Shown: positions 26,224 to 36,529 of the stretch, piece by piece
How the letters are laid out: every line of letters starts with the position of its first letter
Numbering within the stretch: position 1 is the first letter of the stretch
Assembly (NCBI RefSeq): GCF_005795905.1
Contig: NZ_VAWE01000001.1
Span: 6,561,001-6,625,000, forward strand
Origin: Streptomyces marianii
Lineage (GTDB): Bacteria > Actinomycetota > Actinomycetes > Streptomycetales > Streptomycetaceae
DNA: 64,000 nucleotides
Direction of reading: 5' to 3'
The notes under the pieces: generated by a model
Told to the model about the DNA's origin: nothing
The model's input: the letters and a program-made list of their open reading frames with translations, nothing else
The model's database searches: none
Program-made: the position numbers and the translations under genes

Positions 26224-27969
26224 ATGGCAGCGCAATTCGGCCGTCGGCTGCGCAAGGGGGCCACCACGACAGCGGTGGCGGCGGTCGCGGTGGCCGCACT
26301 CTCCGCGTCGCAGGCGCCGGGTGTCGCGCCCACCGCCACAGGCGGCGACGCGCAGGCCTCCGGGTCCACCCCGTCGTCGGGCTCCTCGGCGACCGGGAAC
26401 TCCCCCTACTTCACGGACCTGCCACCGCTGAACAGCCCCAACAAGCCGGGCGCGTCGCCCCATCTTCCGGTCGTCGGCCCGGCGGAGGCCGGTATCCCGG
26501 CCACGGTGCTGGCCGCGTACAAGCAGGCCGAGCAGGCCGTCGCCGCCAGCGACCCCGGCTGCAGGATCCCCTGGCAGCTGCTGGCCGCGATCGGCAAGGT
26601 CGAGTCCGGGCAGGCGCGCGGCGGCCGGGTCGACGCCAACGGCACGACCTTCTCCCCGATACTCGGCCCGGTGCTGAACGGTGTCGGGTTCGCCAACATC
26701 TCCGACACCGACAACGGCGCCTACGACGGCGACCGCACCCACGACCGTGCCGTCGGCCCCATGCAGTTCATCCCGTCCACCTGGGCCACCTGGGGCCAGG
26801 ACGCCAACAGCGACGGCCGCAAGGATCCGAACAACATCTACGACGCGGCCCTCGCCGCCGCGAAGTACCTCTGCGCCGGCGGCCGAGACCTGTCCGTCAA
26901 GGAGGACCTCGACAAGGCGATCCTGAGCTACAACCGCTCCCGGGAGTACCTCCGGACGGTTCTGTCCTGGTTCGAGTACTACAAGCGCGGCACGCACGAG
27001 GTCCCCGACGGCTCGGGAGTGCTGCCGGTCGGTCGCAGCAAGAGCGGCTCCACCGGGACGGTCGCCACGTCGCCCGCGCCGGGTGCCACCCCCGGAACCT
27101 CGCCGTCCCCCTCGAACCCCGGCGGTTCGACCGGGAGCCCCAAGCCGTCCCCGGACCCGTCGAAGCCGGACACCGGCACGCCGTCCCCGGGTCCGTCGAC
27201 GCCGAGCACCCCGAGCCCGAGCCCGACGCCCACCCCGATTCCGACCCCGATTCCGACGCCTCCGCCCGCCGTGACGGTGTTCGCCATCGAGAACGCGGGC
27301 GACGGTCGTCCCACGGCCGTCGCCGGCGAGGACTTCGCCGTCCTGCCCAAGGTCCGGGCGAAGAGCCGCTCGGGCCAGTCGGTCGTCGGAGCCGACCTAG
27401 TCTTCGAGATCGTCGGCGCGACCGACGCCCGGTTCTCCGGCAACCGCACCACCGCGGTCGTGCGCACCGGCGAGGGCGGCGTCGCCGTCGCACCCGCGCT
27501 GAAAGCCGGTGAGGAGGCCGGCGACTTCACCATCCGCGTCACCGTCGCCGGACGAGCCGTGCCCCGGCTCGACTGCACCGCGACCGTTACCGCCCGCCAG
27601 GCCGACGCGCTCGTCCGCACCGGCGACAAGGAGCCGACCGCCGCGCCGTCCTCGGAGTTCGCCGACGCGGTCGAGGTCAAGGCCACGTTCAAGGGCGAGG
27701 CGGCCGCGGGTGTGGCGGTCACGGCCACGATGGTCACCTCGGCCGACGACCCGGCCGAGAACACCGGGGGACCGTACTTCAAGGACGCCGAGGAGAAGCC
27801 CGTCCGCACCCTCACCGGGCTGAAGACCGGCGCCGACGGTCTGCTGGTGCTGCCGCAGATCTTCTCGGACGAGCAGTCCGGCACGTTCCTGCTGCGTCTG
27901 ACGACCGAGGGCGGCGCCACGCTGACCGTCGAACTGAAGGTCGCCGCCCCCGAGGCCCCGCCCGTCTGA
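26224..27969 (+). CDS. Secreted lytic transglycosylase with Ig-like C-terminus
   Basis: The protein has 581 residues. A signal peptide ends near ALSASQA. The MltB/SLT_2-like catalytic domain (about 90-255) has Glu127 in AAIGKVESG as general acid, GPMQFIPSTW and the ILSYNRSREY motif. A Pro/Ser/Thr linker (about 270-345) crosses the wall. The last 230 residues look like two Ig-like repeats (VVGADLVFEIVG and AAGVAVTATMVT), perhaps for surface attachment. It cleaves peptidoglycan between MurNAc and GlcNAc. The ATG follows a purine-rich GGGAGGGATCAGGGG. A strong hairpin follows. Confidence 0.9.
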   Translation: MAAQFGRRLRKGATTTAVAAVAVAALSASQAPGVAPTATGGDAQASGSTPSSGSSATGNSPYFTDLPPLNSPNKPGASPHLPVVGPAEAGIPATVLAAYKQAEQAVAASDPGCRIPWQLLAAIGKVESGQARGGRVDANGTTFSPILGPVLNGVGFANISDTDNGAYDGDRTHDRAVGPMQFIPSTWATWGQDANSDGRKDPNNIYDAALAAAKYLCAGGRDLSVKEDLDKAILSYNRSREYLRTVLSWFEYYKRGTHEVPDGSGVLPVGRSKSGSTGTVATSPAPGATPGTSPSPSNPGGSTGSPKPSPDPSKPDTGTPSPGPSTPSTPSPSPTPTPIPTPIPTPPPAVTVFAIENAGDGRPTAVAGEDFAVLPKVRAKSRSGQSVVGADLVFEIVGATDARFSGNRTTAVVRTGEGGVAVAPALKAGEEAGDFTIRVTVAGRAVPRLDCTATVTARQADALVRTGDKEPTAAPSSEFADAVEVKATFKGEAAAGVAVTATMVTSADDPAENTGGPYFKDAEEKPVRTLTGLKTGADGLLVLPQIFSDEQSGTFLLRLTTEGGATLTVELKVAAPEAPPV

Positions 27970-27987
27970 CCTGCCCCGCCCCGGACC

Positions 27988-28025
27988 ACCGCCCCTTTCG
28001 CGCGTATCCCGCGCGGAGGGGCGGT
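27988..28025 (+). terminator. Terminator after the lytic transglycosylase gene
   Basis: The outer stem is ACCGCCCCT with AGGGGCGGT (9 bp), and CGCGCG/CGCGCG pairing is possible inside. Confidence 0.7.
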
Positions 28026-28128
28026 GCCGTGTGCGGTGCGACGTGTTCTCATCTCGACGCCCCGTTGCTACGGTGCCACCGCCCGCTGTTCTGACGCATC
28101 ATCAGATCGCGTACCCGGGAGGCCGACC

Positions 28129-28266
28129 ATGCGCGCCCTCGTCGCCGCCGCCGTCGGGCTGGCCCCGGTGCTGCTCGTCGTGCTGCTCATCGCCGTGCTC
28201 GACGTATCGCCCGGGGAGACCTCGCCCAGACCGCTCCTCACCACCGTCCCCGGCCCCAAGAAGTAG
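28129..28266 (+). CDS. Small membrane protein, SPW_0924-like
   Basis: The peptide has 45 residues: one hydrophobic helix (LVAAAVGLAPVLLVVLLIAV) and a conserved-looking tail ending PLLTTVPGPKK. It resembles the small streptomycete family named after SPW_0924. The ATG has GGGAGG 6 bases upstream. It lies 16 bases before the DUF3068 gene and is probably co-transcribed. Function unknown. Confidence 0.65.
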   Translation: MRALVAAAVGLAPVLLVVLLIAVLDVSPGETSPRPLLTTVPGPKK

Positions 28267-28282
28267 CGGGAGGAGCAGCGCC

Positions 28283-29275
28283 GTGCGCCGCCGAGCCAGT
28301 CTCGTGCTCCTGTCCTTCGCCGTCTTCTTCGCGGCGCTGGCGCCGGTGCTGCGCTGGTACGCCTTCCCCCGGCTCGCGAAGATCCCGCCGAGCCAGTACC
28401 AGGAGATGGTGCTCGAGGCGAGGCCCGCGACCCTGCTGCAGTACGACACCATGCAGCCGGAGCAGGTGGAGAAGGTCACCATCGTGCAGACCCTCAAGGG
28501 CAACGTGGAGGAGTCGGAGCGGATCGAGCGCGACGCGGGCCGGGACGTGGTCGTCTGGGACTCGCTCTCCTACGTCCAGGGGCCGGACGGGAAAGCGGTC
28601 TCCCAGATCCCCGAGCGGTACATCTTCGACGCCCACACCCAGGCCCCCGTGCACGCCACGGGGGAGAGCGTCGACGGGGACCCGGTCCGCCGCGAGGGCA
28701 TCGAGTTCAAGTGGCCCTTCCTCACCGAGAAGCGGGACTACGCGTACTTCGACGCCCAGACCAGGACCTCGGCCCCCATCCACTACCGGGGGACCCGCAC
28801 CTTCCGCGGCCTGGAGGTCTACTACTTCGAGCAGACGGTCCCGTGGACCAAGGTGCCGTACCCGAAAATGATGCCGATACCCGGAATCGACGCGACGACG
28901 CTGGAGAAGCAGACCGGCACCACGCGCTGGTACACCACCAAGCGCATGTTCTGGGTCGAACCCGTCACGGGGGCGCCCGTCAACGGCGAGGAGATCCACA
29001 CCGAGGAACTGCGCGGGGGATCGCTCCTCGGCGGCCGCGACAAGGTGACCGCCTTCTCCGGCCACGTCAAGATGCGCGAGGACTACGTGGACCACACCGT
29101 CGCCCTGGTGTCGTCCAACCGCGGCCTCGTGCTCCTCCTGGTCTCCCGCCTGCCGTGGACGTTCCTGACCCTCGGCACAGGCCTCCTCGCGCTCTCCCTC
29201 CTGCTTGAAGCGCGTTCGCGCCGGCCGGACGGCGGCTCCGCGTCCGCACCCGGGCCCGAACCGGCCCGGGCGTGA
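28283..29275 (+). CDS. DUF3068 membrane-anchored protein
   Basis: The protein has 330 residues. One N-terminal helix (about 6-24) and one near residue 290 bracket a large extracytoplasmic domain. This domain has RYIFDAHTQAPV, FKWPFLTEKRDYAYFD and FWVEPVTGAPVNGEE, which match the DUF3068 (porin PorA-family-like) pattern of actinobacteria. The GTG start follows GGGAGGA by 8 bases. The gene converges on hrpB with 36 bases between stops. Function unknown. Confidence 0.85.
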   Translation: MRRRASLVLLSFAVFFAALAPVLRWYAFPRLAKIPPSQYQEMVLEARPATLLQYDTMQPEQVEKVTIVQTLKGNVEESERIERDAGRDVVVWDSLSYVQGPDGKAVSQIPERYIFDAHTQAPVHATGESVDGDPVRREGIEFKWPFLTEKRDYAYFDAQTRTSAPIHYRGTRTFRGLEVYYFEQTVPWTKVPYPKMMPIPGIDATTLEKQTGTTRWYTTKRMFWVEPVTGAPVNGEEIHTEELRGGSLLGGRDKVTAFSGHVKMREDYVDHTVALVSSNRGLVLLLVSRLPWTFLTLGTGLLALSLLLEARSRRPDGGSASAPGPEPARA

Positions 29276-29311
29276 CAGGCCCGGGCCCCACCCCGTGGCC
29301 GCGTCCGCCGG

Positions 29312-31825
29312 TCAGCGTCGGCGCTTCACACCGCGCGTGGGCTCCGCCGTCCCCGGATCCTCCGGCCAGGGATGCTTCGGATAGCGCCCGCGCAGCTCCG
29401 CGCGCACCGCCCGGTACCCGTCGCGCCAGAACGACGCCAGGTCCGCGGTCACCGCCGCGGGGCGGCCCGCCGGGGAGAGGAGATGGACGAGTACGGGCAC
29501 CCCGGCGAGGCGAGGCGTCTCCTGGAGCCCGAACAGCTCCTGGAGCTTCACGGCCAGCACGGGCTGCTCGCCCGAGTAGTCCACCCGGATCCGCGAGCCG
29601 CTCGGCACCTCGATCCGCTCCGGGGCCAGTTCGTCGAGGCGTGCGGCCTCGCCCGCCGCCCACGGGAGCAGCCGCCGCAGGCACTCCCCGGCGTCGATCC
29701 TCGCCAGATCGGCCCGGCGCCGGGCCCGGGACAGCTCCGGTTCCAGCCACTCGCCGGCGCGATCCAGCAGGGACGTGTCCGACACGTCGGGCCAGGGCGT
29801 ACCCAGCACCCGGTGGAGGAAACCGAGCCGCTGCCGCAGCGCCGCGGCGTCCCGCGACCAGGAAAGCAGCCCCGGACCCTCGCGCCGGAGCCCCTCCAGA
29901 AGCGCGTCCCGCACCAGACCGGGCCCCGGCTCCGGAAGCGGGCGCACCGACAGTTCCACCGCGCCCAGCCGGTCCACCCGCCGGGCCACGACGTCGCCGT
30001 CCTCCCAGCGCACCTCCTCGCCCAGGGCGGCCAGATGCCCGGCGGCGGTGCGCGCGGTCGCCTCGTCCACGACGGCGGCGAGCCGCACCCGTGCGGACGC
30101 CGCCTGCGCCTGCCGGTCGGCCACCGCCACCGCCAGCCAGGGAGCACTCCGCAGCGGTGACCCCTCGCCGAGCTCCGCGCCGGTGCCGGAGACCATCAGG
30201 TACGACGTGCCGCCGCGCGCCCGCGCCAGCCGCTCGGGGAACGCCAGCGCGGTCACGAACCCCGCGACCGCGTCGTCGGAGGCGGCCGCCGGACGGCCCG
30301 GGGCGCTCCCGGTGCCGCCGAGCGAGCGGGCCAGCCGGTCCGCCTCCGCACGCCAGCGCGCACCGTACGCGTCACCGCCCCGCCTGGCCGTGCGCCAGGC
30401 GGCCGCCAGGTCGTCCCCGTACTCACGCGGGGGCTCCTCGCTCAGCAGCGCGACGACCTCCGCGGCACGGCGGGAACCCACCTCGGGCGCGCCGTCGACC
30501 AGGGCCCGCGCGAGACGCGGGTGGAGGCCGAGACGTGCCATGCGCCGTCCCCGGTCCGTCGCCCGGCCCGACGGGCCGACCGCACCCACGGCGCCGAGGA
30601 CCGAGCGGGCCGCGGCCATCGCACCCGCGGGCGGCGGATCCAGCAGGGCGAGCCCGGAGGCGTCCGGATCACCCCAGCACGCCGCCTGCAGGGCGAACGC
30701 CGTCAGGTCCGCCACCTTGATCTCCGGCGCGGGGAAGCGGGGCAGCCCGGCGTCCTCCGCCTCGGCCCAGCAGCGGTAGACCGTGCCGGGCGCCTCCCGC
30801 CCCGCCCGGCCCGCCCGTTGCCGGGCCGCAGCCCGGGAGGCACGTACGGTCGTCAGCGAGCCGAGGCCGCGCGCGTGGTCGGTGCGCGGCTCCCGCGCCA
30901 GTCCCGAGTCCACGACGACCCGCACGCCCGGGACGGTCAGCGACGACTCGGCGACCGACGTCGCCAGCACGACCCTGCGGCGCCGCCCGGGGGAGAGCAC
31001 CGCGTCCTGCACGGCCGCCGGCGCCCGCCCGTGCACCTGCAGCACCTCGGCCCCCGCGCCGTCTCCGAGCAGCCCGGCGACCCGCGCGATCTCCCCCACC
31101 CCCGGCAGGAAGCAGAGCACGTCCCCGCCCCGCTCGGCGAGGGCCCTGCGGACCACCGACGCCACGTGCGCGAGCAGTGCCGGATCGACCCGCATGCCGT
31201 GCGGCGGACGCACCGGCCGCCCCGGCGGCGCCCACACCACGTCGACGGGATGGGCGACGCCCTCGGCCTCGACCACCGGCGCGCCGCCGAGGAGCCGGGC
31301 CCAGCCCTCCGCGTCCGTCGTGGCCGACGCAGCCAGCAGCCGCAGTTCCGGCCGCAGCGTCTCGCGTACGTCCAGCAGGAACGCGGCCACCGTGTCCGCG
31401 TCCAGATGCCGCTCGTGGCACTCGTCGAGGACGACGGTGCCGACCCCGGCGAGCTCCTGGTCGCGCTGGAGCCGCTGGAGCAGCACACCCGTGGTGACGA
31501 CCTCGATCGCGGTGTCCGGCCCCACGACCCGCTCCCCGCGCACCGTGAAGCCGACCCGGCCGCCCACCCTCTCGCCCAGCAGCCACGCCATCCGCCGGGC
31601 GGCCGCGCGTGCCGCGATCCGCCGCGGCTCGGCGACCACGACCCGGCCGCGGGTGCCCGTGCCGCCGCTCTCCAGGAGCCCGGCGAGCGCGATCGGCACC
31701 AGCGTCGTCTTGCCCGTGCCGGGCGGGGCGCACAGCACCGCGGCGCCGTGCGCGTCGAGGGCGCGCTCCAGCACGGGCAGGGCGCCGCGCACGGGAAGCC
31801 CGGCCAGGGCGTCCTCGCGGATCAC
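29312..31825 (-). CDS. hrpB: ATP-dependent helicase HrpB
   Basis: The protein has 837 residues, standard for HrpB. Walker A is APPGTGKT (about 33-40), the DExH box is DECHERH, motif III is SATTD, and the C-terminal helicase half has SVAESSLTVPGV and QRAGRAGR. The ratchet and HrpB_C domains follow. It is an SF2 DExH helicase presumed to act on RNA. The GTG start lies one base after the stop of the methyltransferase gene, so re-initiation is likely. Confidence 0.93.
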   Translation of the reverse strand: MIREDALAGLPVRGALPVLERALDAHGAAVLCAPPGTGKTTLVPIALAGLLESGGTGTRGRVVVAEPRRIAARAAARRMAWLLGERVGGRVGFTVRGERVVGPDTAIEVVTTGVLLQRLQRDQELAGVGTVVLDECHERHLDADTVAAFLLDVRETLRPELRLLAASATTDAEGWARLLGGAPVVEAEGVAHPVDVVWAPPGRPVRPPHGMRVDPALLAHVASVVRRALAERGGDVLCFLPGVGEIARVAGLLGDGAGAEVLQVHGRAPAAVQDAVLSPGRRRRVVLATSVAESSLTVPGVRVVVDSGLAREPRTDHARGLGSLTTVRASRAAARQRAGRAGREAPGTVYRCWAEAEDAGLPRFPAPEIKVADLTAFALQAACWGDPDASGLALLDPPPAGAMAAARSVLGAVGAVGPSGRATDRGRRMARLGLHPRLARALVDGAPEVGSRRAAEVVALLSEEPPREYGDDLAAAWRTARRGGDAYGARWRAEADRLARSLGGTGSAPGRPAAASDDAVAGFVTALAFPERLARARGGTSYLMVSGTGAELGEGSPLRSAPWLAVAVADRQAQAASARVRLAAVVDEATARTAAGHLAALGEEVRWEDGDVVARRVDRLGAVELSVRPLPEPGPGLVRDALLEGLRREGPGLLSWSRDAAALRQRLGFLHRVLGTPWPDVSDTSLLDRAGEWLEPELSRARRRADLARIDAGECLRRLLPWAAGEAARLDELAPERIEVPSGSRIRVDYSGEQPVLAVKLQELFGLQETPRLAGVPVLVHLLSPAGRPAAVTADLASFWRDGYRAVRAELRGRYPKHPWPEDPGTAEPTRGVKRRR

Positions 31826-31826
31826 G

Positions 31827-32657
31827 TCACCCGTCCTCCGCCCGGGGACCCGTCCCGCTCCGCTCGCAGACGAAGACCGCCGTCCCCGGGATCAGGTTCC
31901 CGCGCAACGGGGACCAGCCGGCCCACTCCTGGCCGTTCCACGCGGGCCACTCCGGCTCGACCAGGTCGACCAGCCGGAAGCCGCCCGCCACCACGTCGCG
32001 GACCCGGTCCCCGATCGTCCGGTGGTGCTCCACGTAGACGGCCCTTCCCTCCTCGTCCTGCTCCACGTACGGGGTGCGGTCGAAGTACGAGGCGGCGACG
32101 CTCAGCCCCTCGGGGCCGGGCTCGTCGGGGAACGCCCAGCGGATCGGGTGCGTGACCGAGAAGACCCACCGCCCGCCCGGCCGCAGCACCCGGCGCACCT
32201 CCCGGAACACGCCCACCGGGTCGGCCACGAACGGCACGGCCCCGTACGCGGAGCACGCCAGGTCGAAGGAGCCGTCGGCGAAGGGCAGCGCGCCTGCGTC
32301 CGCCTCGACGAGCGGGAAGCCGGTGCCGAGCCGGAGGGCGTGCTGGAGCTGGCGGTGCGAGAGGTCCAGTGCCACCGGCCGCGCACCCTGGGCCAGCAGC
32401 CAGCGGGAGCACTGCGCCGCGCCGGCGCCGATCTCCAGCACGTCGGCGCCCCGCAGGGCCTCCGCCGGGCCGAGCAGCCGGGCCTGCTCCTCGTCCAGCC
32501 CCTCGGGCCCCCAGACGAAGCGGTCGTCCCCGAGGAAGGAGCCGTGTTCGGACTGGTACTCGTCGGCGTTGCGGTCCCACCAGCCGCGGTTCGCCCGGCT
32601 GCTCTCCGCGCCGCAGGCGTCACGCCTGGTCGCCTCCGGTTCGTACTCTTGGATCAT
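31827..32657 (-). CDS. Class I SAM-dependent methyltransferase
   Basis: The protein has 276 residues. SAM-binding motif I is VLEIGAGAAQCSRWL, motif II ends in VALDLSH, and motif IV is FDLACSAYGAVPFV. An N-terminal GWWDRNADEYQSEHG occurs in many actinobacterial small-molecule or tRNA-type methyltransferases. The substrate is unknown. Its stop is separated by one base from the hrpB start, so the two form an operon. Confidence 0.87.
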   Translation of the reverse strand: MIQEYEPEATRRDACGAESSRANRGWWDRNADEYQSEHGSFLGDDRFVWGPEGLDEEQARLLGPAEALRGADVLEIGAGAAQCSRWLLAQGARPVALDLSHRQLQHALRLGTGFPLVEADAGALPFADGSFDLACSAYGAVPFVADPVGVFREVRRVLRPGGRWVFSVTHPIRWAFPDEPGPEGLSVAASYFDRTPYVEQDEEGRAVYVEHHRTIGDRVRDVVAGGFRLVDLVEPEWPAWNGQEWAGWSPLRGNLIPGTAVFVCERSGTGPRAEDG

Positions 32658-32814
32658 CTCGCCCGTCGTTGTACGTTGCTGGTACCTCGCCCGGAAGGGC
32701 CGGGACGGGCCTGCGGCCGTGTCGCGGGGGAGCGAGGCGCGGCCATCATGGCCTCGGCAAACCTTAGTTGTGCCGGGTATGCGGTGTTCCGCCCCGGGTG
32801 GGGGCCTTCGCGCA

Positions 32815-32843
32815 TTGACCGTGCCCTGCCGCCCCCGTATGCT
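32815..32843 (+). promoter_or_regulatory. Housekeeping-type promoter of rpsA
   Basis: TTGACC (32815-32820), exactly 17 bases, then TATGCT (32838-32843). This is close to the sigma-70/HrdB consensus. It predicts a leader of about 190 bases before the rpsA ATG. The leader contains an imperfect stem, AGGCGCCA with TGGCGCTT. The gap 32658-33039 holds this promoter and leader and no gene. Confidence 0.8.
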
Positions 32844-33039
32844 AAAGGTTGCGCTGCGGGCTTGCGCGCCTCAGACGGAGCAGGCCGCGCTTGCATCTGT
32901 TGTATGTCCCCTCGGTTCTCGAGGCGCCATTCCCCTCGGGTTGGCGCTTCCTTGGCTGTCCGGCTTCTTCAGCTGCGATACGGGCTCACGGCGTAGCAGT
33001 ACCTACGACTTCAATGTCCGTACCGGAGCCCTTTCCCAC

Positions 33040-34533
33040 ATGACGAGCAGCACCGAGACCACCGCCACCACCCCGCAGGTTGCGGTCAACGACATCGGTA
33101 ACGAGGAAGCCTTCCTCGCCGCGATCGACGAGACGATCAAGTACTTCAACGACGGCGACATCGTCGACGGCGTCATCGTGAAGGTCGACCGGGACGAGGT
33201 CCTGCTCGACATCGGTTACAAGACCGAAGGTGTCATCCCGAGCCGCGAGCTCTCGATCAAGCACGACGTCGACCCGAACGAGGTCGTCGCCGTCGGTGAC
33301 GAGATCGAGGCCCTGGTCCTCCAGAAGGAGGACAAGGAAGGCCGCCTGATCCTCTCGAAGAAGCGCGCCCAGTACGAGCGTGCCTGGGGCACCATCGAGA
33401 AGATCAAGGAAGAGGACGGCATCGTCACCGGTACCGTCATCGAGGTCGTCAAGGGTGGTCTCATCCTCGACATCGGCCTCCGTGGCTTCCTCCCGGCCTC
33501 CCTGGTCGAGATGCGCCGCGTCCGCGACCTCCAGCCGTACGTCGGCAAGGAGCTCGAGGCCAAGATCATCGAGCTGGACAAGAACCGCAACAACGTGGTC
33601 CTGTCCCGCCGTGCCTGGCTGGAGCAGACCCAGTCCGAGGTCCGCCAGACGTTCCTCACCACCCTGCAGAAGGGCCAGGTCCGCTCCGGCGTCGTCTCCT
33701 CGATCGTCAACTTCGGTGCCTTCGTGGACCTGGGCGGCGTCGACGGTCTGGTGCACGTCTCCGAGCTGTCCTGGAAGCACATCGACCACCCGTCCGAGGT
33801 CGTCGAGGTCGGCCAGGAGGTCACCGTCGAGGTTCTCGACGTCGACATGGACCGCGAGCGTGTCTCCCTGTCGCTGAAGGCGACGCAGGAGGACCCGTGG
33901 CAGCAGTTCGCCCGCACCCACCAGATCGGCCAGGTCGTCCCGGGCAAGGTCACGAAGCTGGTGCCGTTCGGTGCGTTCGTCCGCGTGGACGAGGGCATCG
34001 AGGGCCTGGTCCACATCTCCGAGCTGGCCGAGCGCCACGTGGAGATTCCGGAGCAGGTCGTCCAGGTCAACGACGAGATCTTCGTCAAGGTCATCGACAT
34101 CGACCTCGAGCGTCGCCGGATCTCGCTGTCCCTGAAGCAGGCCAACGAGTCCTTCGGTGCCGACCCGGCGTCGGTCGAGTTCGACCCGACCCTGTACGGC
34201 ATGGCCGCGTCCTACGACGACCAGGGCAACTACATCTACCCCGAGGGCTTCGACCCCGAGACCAACGACTGGCTCGAGGGCTACGAGAAGCAGCGCGAGG
34301 AGTGGGAGCACCAGTACGCCGAGGCGCAGCAGCGCTTCGAGCAGCACCAGGCGCAGGTCATCAAGTCCCGCGAGGCCGACGAGGCCGCCGCTGCCGAGGG
34401 CGGCCAGGCCGCTCCGGCCGCCGCGCCGCAGGGCGGTTCGTACTCCTCGGAGTCGGACGACAACTCCGGCGCCCTGGCGTCGGACGAGGCCCTCGCCGCG
34501 CTCCGCGAGAAGCTGGCCGGCGGCCAGAGCTGA
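33040..34533 (+). CDS. rpsA: 30S ribosomal protein S1
   Basis: The protein has 497 residues with four S1 domains, starting near residues 35, 125, 210 and 295; E. coli S1 has six. Repeated motifs are GVIVKVDRDEVLLDIG, GGLILDIGLRGFLP, VNFGAFVDLGGVDGLVH and VPFGAFVRVDEGIEGLVH. The acidic, disordered tail ends in LREKLAGGQS. It helps mRNA loading on the 30S subunit. The ATG has only a weak GGAG upstream; the long leader from a consensus promoter may provide S1-dependent control. Confidence 0.97.
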   Translation: MTSSTETTATTPQVAVNDIGNEEAFLAAIDETIKYFNDGDIVDGVIVKVDRDEVLLDIGYKTEGVIPSRELSIKHDVDPNEVVAVGDEIEALVLQKEDKEGRLILSKKRAQYERAWGTIEKIKEEDGIVTGTVIEVVKGGLILDIGLRGFLPASLVEMRRVRDLQPYVGKELEAKIIELDKNRNNVVLSRRAWLEQTQSEVRQTFLTTLQKGQVRSGVVSSIVNFGAFVDLGGVDGLVHVSELSWKHIDHPSEVVEVGQEVTVEVLDVDMDRERVSLSLKATQEDPWQQFARTHQIGQVVPGKVTKLVPFGAFVRVDEGIEGLVHISELAERHVEIPEQVVQVNDEIFVKVIDIDLERRRISLSLKQANESFGADPASVEFDPTLYGMAASYDDQGNYIYPEGFDPETNDWLEGYEKQREEWEHQYAEAQQRFEQHQAQVIKSREADEAAAAEGGQAAPAAAPQGGSYSSESDDNSGALASDEALAALREKLAGGQS

Positions 34534-34564
34534 GAAGCTCCCTGTCAGCCACCAGGCGACCGGC

Positions 34565-34601
34565 ACGGAGGCCCGCCCCTTTTCGGGGGGCGGGCCTCCG
34601 T
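34565..34601 (+). terminator. Terminator of rpsA
   Basis: A perfect 15-bp stem (34565-34579 with 34587-34601) has a T-rich 7-base loop. Confidence 0.9.
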
Positions 34602-34722
34602 CGTTGCCCCGAACGCGCCGCGGCCCGCCCCTCCTGGAACTCCGAAGCGGACCGACACCGGGCGGGAATGATCGCGCCGACCGCGAGGTTGACACCGGAG
34701 ACACGGAGAAGGGGCGGTAACG

Positions 34723-35661
34723 GTGCGAGATCCGCAGAGTCTGTACGAGTGGGAGCCGAAGGGCCTGGCGGTCGTCGACGTGGCACTGGCGCAGGAGTCG
34801 GCCGGACTCGTCATGCTGTACCACTTCGACGGGTACATCGACGCGGGCGAGACGGGCGAGCAGATCGTCGACACCCTGCTCGGGTCACTGCCCCACCAGG
34901 TGGTGGCCCGCTTCGACCACGACCGGCTCGTCGACTACCGCGCCCGCCGTCCGTTGCTGACCTTCCGCCGCGACCGCTGGACCGGTTTCGAGACCCCGTC
35001 CTTGGAGGTCCGCCTGGTCCAGGACGCCACCGGCGCCCCGTTCCTGCTGCTGTCCGGTCCCGAGCCGGACGTCGAGTGGGAACGGTTCGCCGCGGCCGTG
35101 CGGCAGATCGTCGAGCGGCTCGGCGTACGTCTCTCCGTCAACTTCCACGGCATCCCCATGGGCGTACCCCACACCCGTCCCGTCGGCATCACCCCGCACG
35201 GCAACCGCACGGACCTCATGCCCGGTCACCGCAGCCCCTTCGACGAGGCCCAGGTGCCCGGAAGCGCGGAGTCCCTCGTCGAGTACCGGCTGGCGCAGTG
35301 GGGCCACGACGTCCTCGGCGTCGCCGCCCACGTTCCGCACTATGTGGCCCGCTCCGCGTACCCGGACGCCGCGCTGACCGCCCTCGAGGCGATCACCGCC
35401 GCGACCGGTCTGGTCCTCCCCGCCGCCGCGCACACCCTGCGCACCCAGGCCCAGCGCATCCAGACCGAGATCGAACGCCAGATCGGCGAGGGTGACGAGG
35501 AGTTGACGTCCCTGGTGCGGGGGCTCGAGCACCAGTACGACGCGATCGCCGGCGCCGACACGCGTGGCAGCCTGGTCGCCGAGCCGGTGGAGTTGCCGTC
35601 CGCGGACGAGATCGGCAGGCAGTTCGAACGGTTCCTCGCCGAACGCGAAGGCGACTCCTAG
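34723..35661 (+). CDS. PAC2-family protein (proteasome assembly chaperone-like)
   Basis: The protein has 312 residues. The PAC2 fold is recognised from [41 protein letters not shown] and [16 protein letters not shown]. Actinobacterial members are conserved near rpsA and coaE, but their role is unclear. The GTG follows GAAGGGGCGG. It is preceded by the rpsA terminator, so it has its own promoter. Confidence 0.87.
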   Translation: MRDPQSLYEWEPKGLAVVDVALAQESAGLVMLYHFDGYIDAGETGEQIVDTLLGSLPHQVVARFDHDRLVDYRARRPLLTFRRDRWTGFETPSLEVRLVQDATGAPFLLLSGPEPDVEWERFAAAVRQIVERLGVRLSVNFHGIPMGVPHTRPVGITPHGNRTDLMPGHRSPFDEAQVPGSAESLVEYRLAQWGHDVLGVAAHVPHYVARSAYPDAALTALEAITAATGLVLPAAAHTLRTQAQRIQTEIERQIGEGDEELTSLVRGLEHQYDAIAGADTRGSLVAEPVELPSADEIGRQFERFLAEREGDS

Positions 35662-35916
35662 TGCCGCGTCGGGCGGGGTTCGCCCGTGGCGACGGGGCAG
35701 AGCTCGGCTGACGGCACCGGGCCCCGGCCGATCGTCCCGCCCGGTACCCGCGTACGGGCTCTCCCGCAGCCCCTGGCGGACCGGCGCGCCGCGTCGGACG
35801 CGGTGCATCGCAAGGCCGAGAGCCGCCCTCATACCGGGTGTACTCGGGTGATTCGACAACACGTCGAGGCGCCGTGGCTGCCGTCGTCCGCCTGCCGGGG
35901 ATCGCGGGACAGCCCT

Positions 35917-35929
35917 TAAGCTTCGGCCC
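35917..35929 (+). promoter_or_regulatory. Candidate -10 box of leaderless coaE
   Basis: TAAGCT (35917-35922) lies 7 bases before the coaE ATG, and no ribosome site is present. Confidence 0.45.
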
Positions 35930-36529
35930 ATGCTGAAGGTGGGTCTGACCGGCGGAATCGGCGCCGGCAAAAGCGAAGTGTCCCGGCTCCTCGCGTCGTA
36001 CGGCGCGGTACTGATCGACGCGGACGAGATCGCCCGGGAGGTCGTCGAACCCGGCACGCCCGGACTGGCGGCCGTCGTCGGGGCGTTCGGCCCCGGCGTC
36101 CTCACACCCGAGGGCACCCTCGACCGGCCACGGCTCGGCGCGATCGTCTTCGCGGACGCCGAACGGCTCGCTCGGCTCAACGCCATCGTGCACCCGCTCG
36201 TCGGGGCGCGGTCGGCCGAGCTGGAGGCCGCGGCCGGCCCCGACGCGGTCGTCGTCCACGACGTCCCGCTGCTCACGGAGAACGGCCTCGCCCCCCTGTA
36301 CGACCTGGTCGTCGTCGTGGACGCCGCCCCCGAGACCCAGCTGGACCGGCTCGTACGGCAGCGCGGTATGACCGAGTCGGACGCGCGCGCCCGGATGGCC
36401 GCGCAGGCGACGCGCGAGCAGCGCAGGGCCGTCGCCGATGTGGTCATCGACAACGACGGGCCGCTGGAGGCGCTGGAGCCCCAGGTCCGCCGGGTGTGGG
36501 CGGAGCTGAGCGAGCGGGCGCGGCGCTAG
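35930..36529 (+). CDS. coaE: Dephospho-CoA kinase
   Basis: The protein has 199 residues, normal length. The P-loop is [26 protein letters not shown] binds the substrate, and [11 protein letters not shown] and the lid [14 protein letters not shown] are present. It phosphorylates the 3'-OH of dephospho-CoA, the last step of coenzyme A synthesis. Its TAG stop is the CTAG left end of the MITE-like element copy B. Confidence 0.96.
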   Translation: MLKVGLTGGIGAGKSEVSRLLASYGAVLIDADEIAREVVEPGTPGLAAVVGAFGPGVLTPEGTLDRPRLGAIVFADAERLARLNAIVHPLVGARSAELEAAAGPDAVVVHDVPLLTENGLAPLYDLVVVVDAAPETQLDRLVRQRGMTESDARARMAAQATREQRRAVADVVIDNDGPLEALEPQVRRVWAELSERARR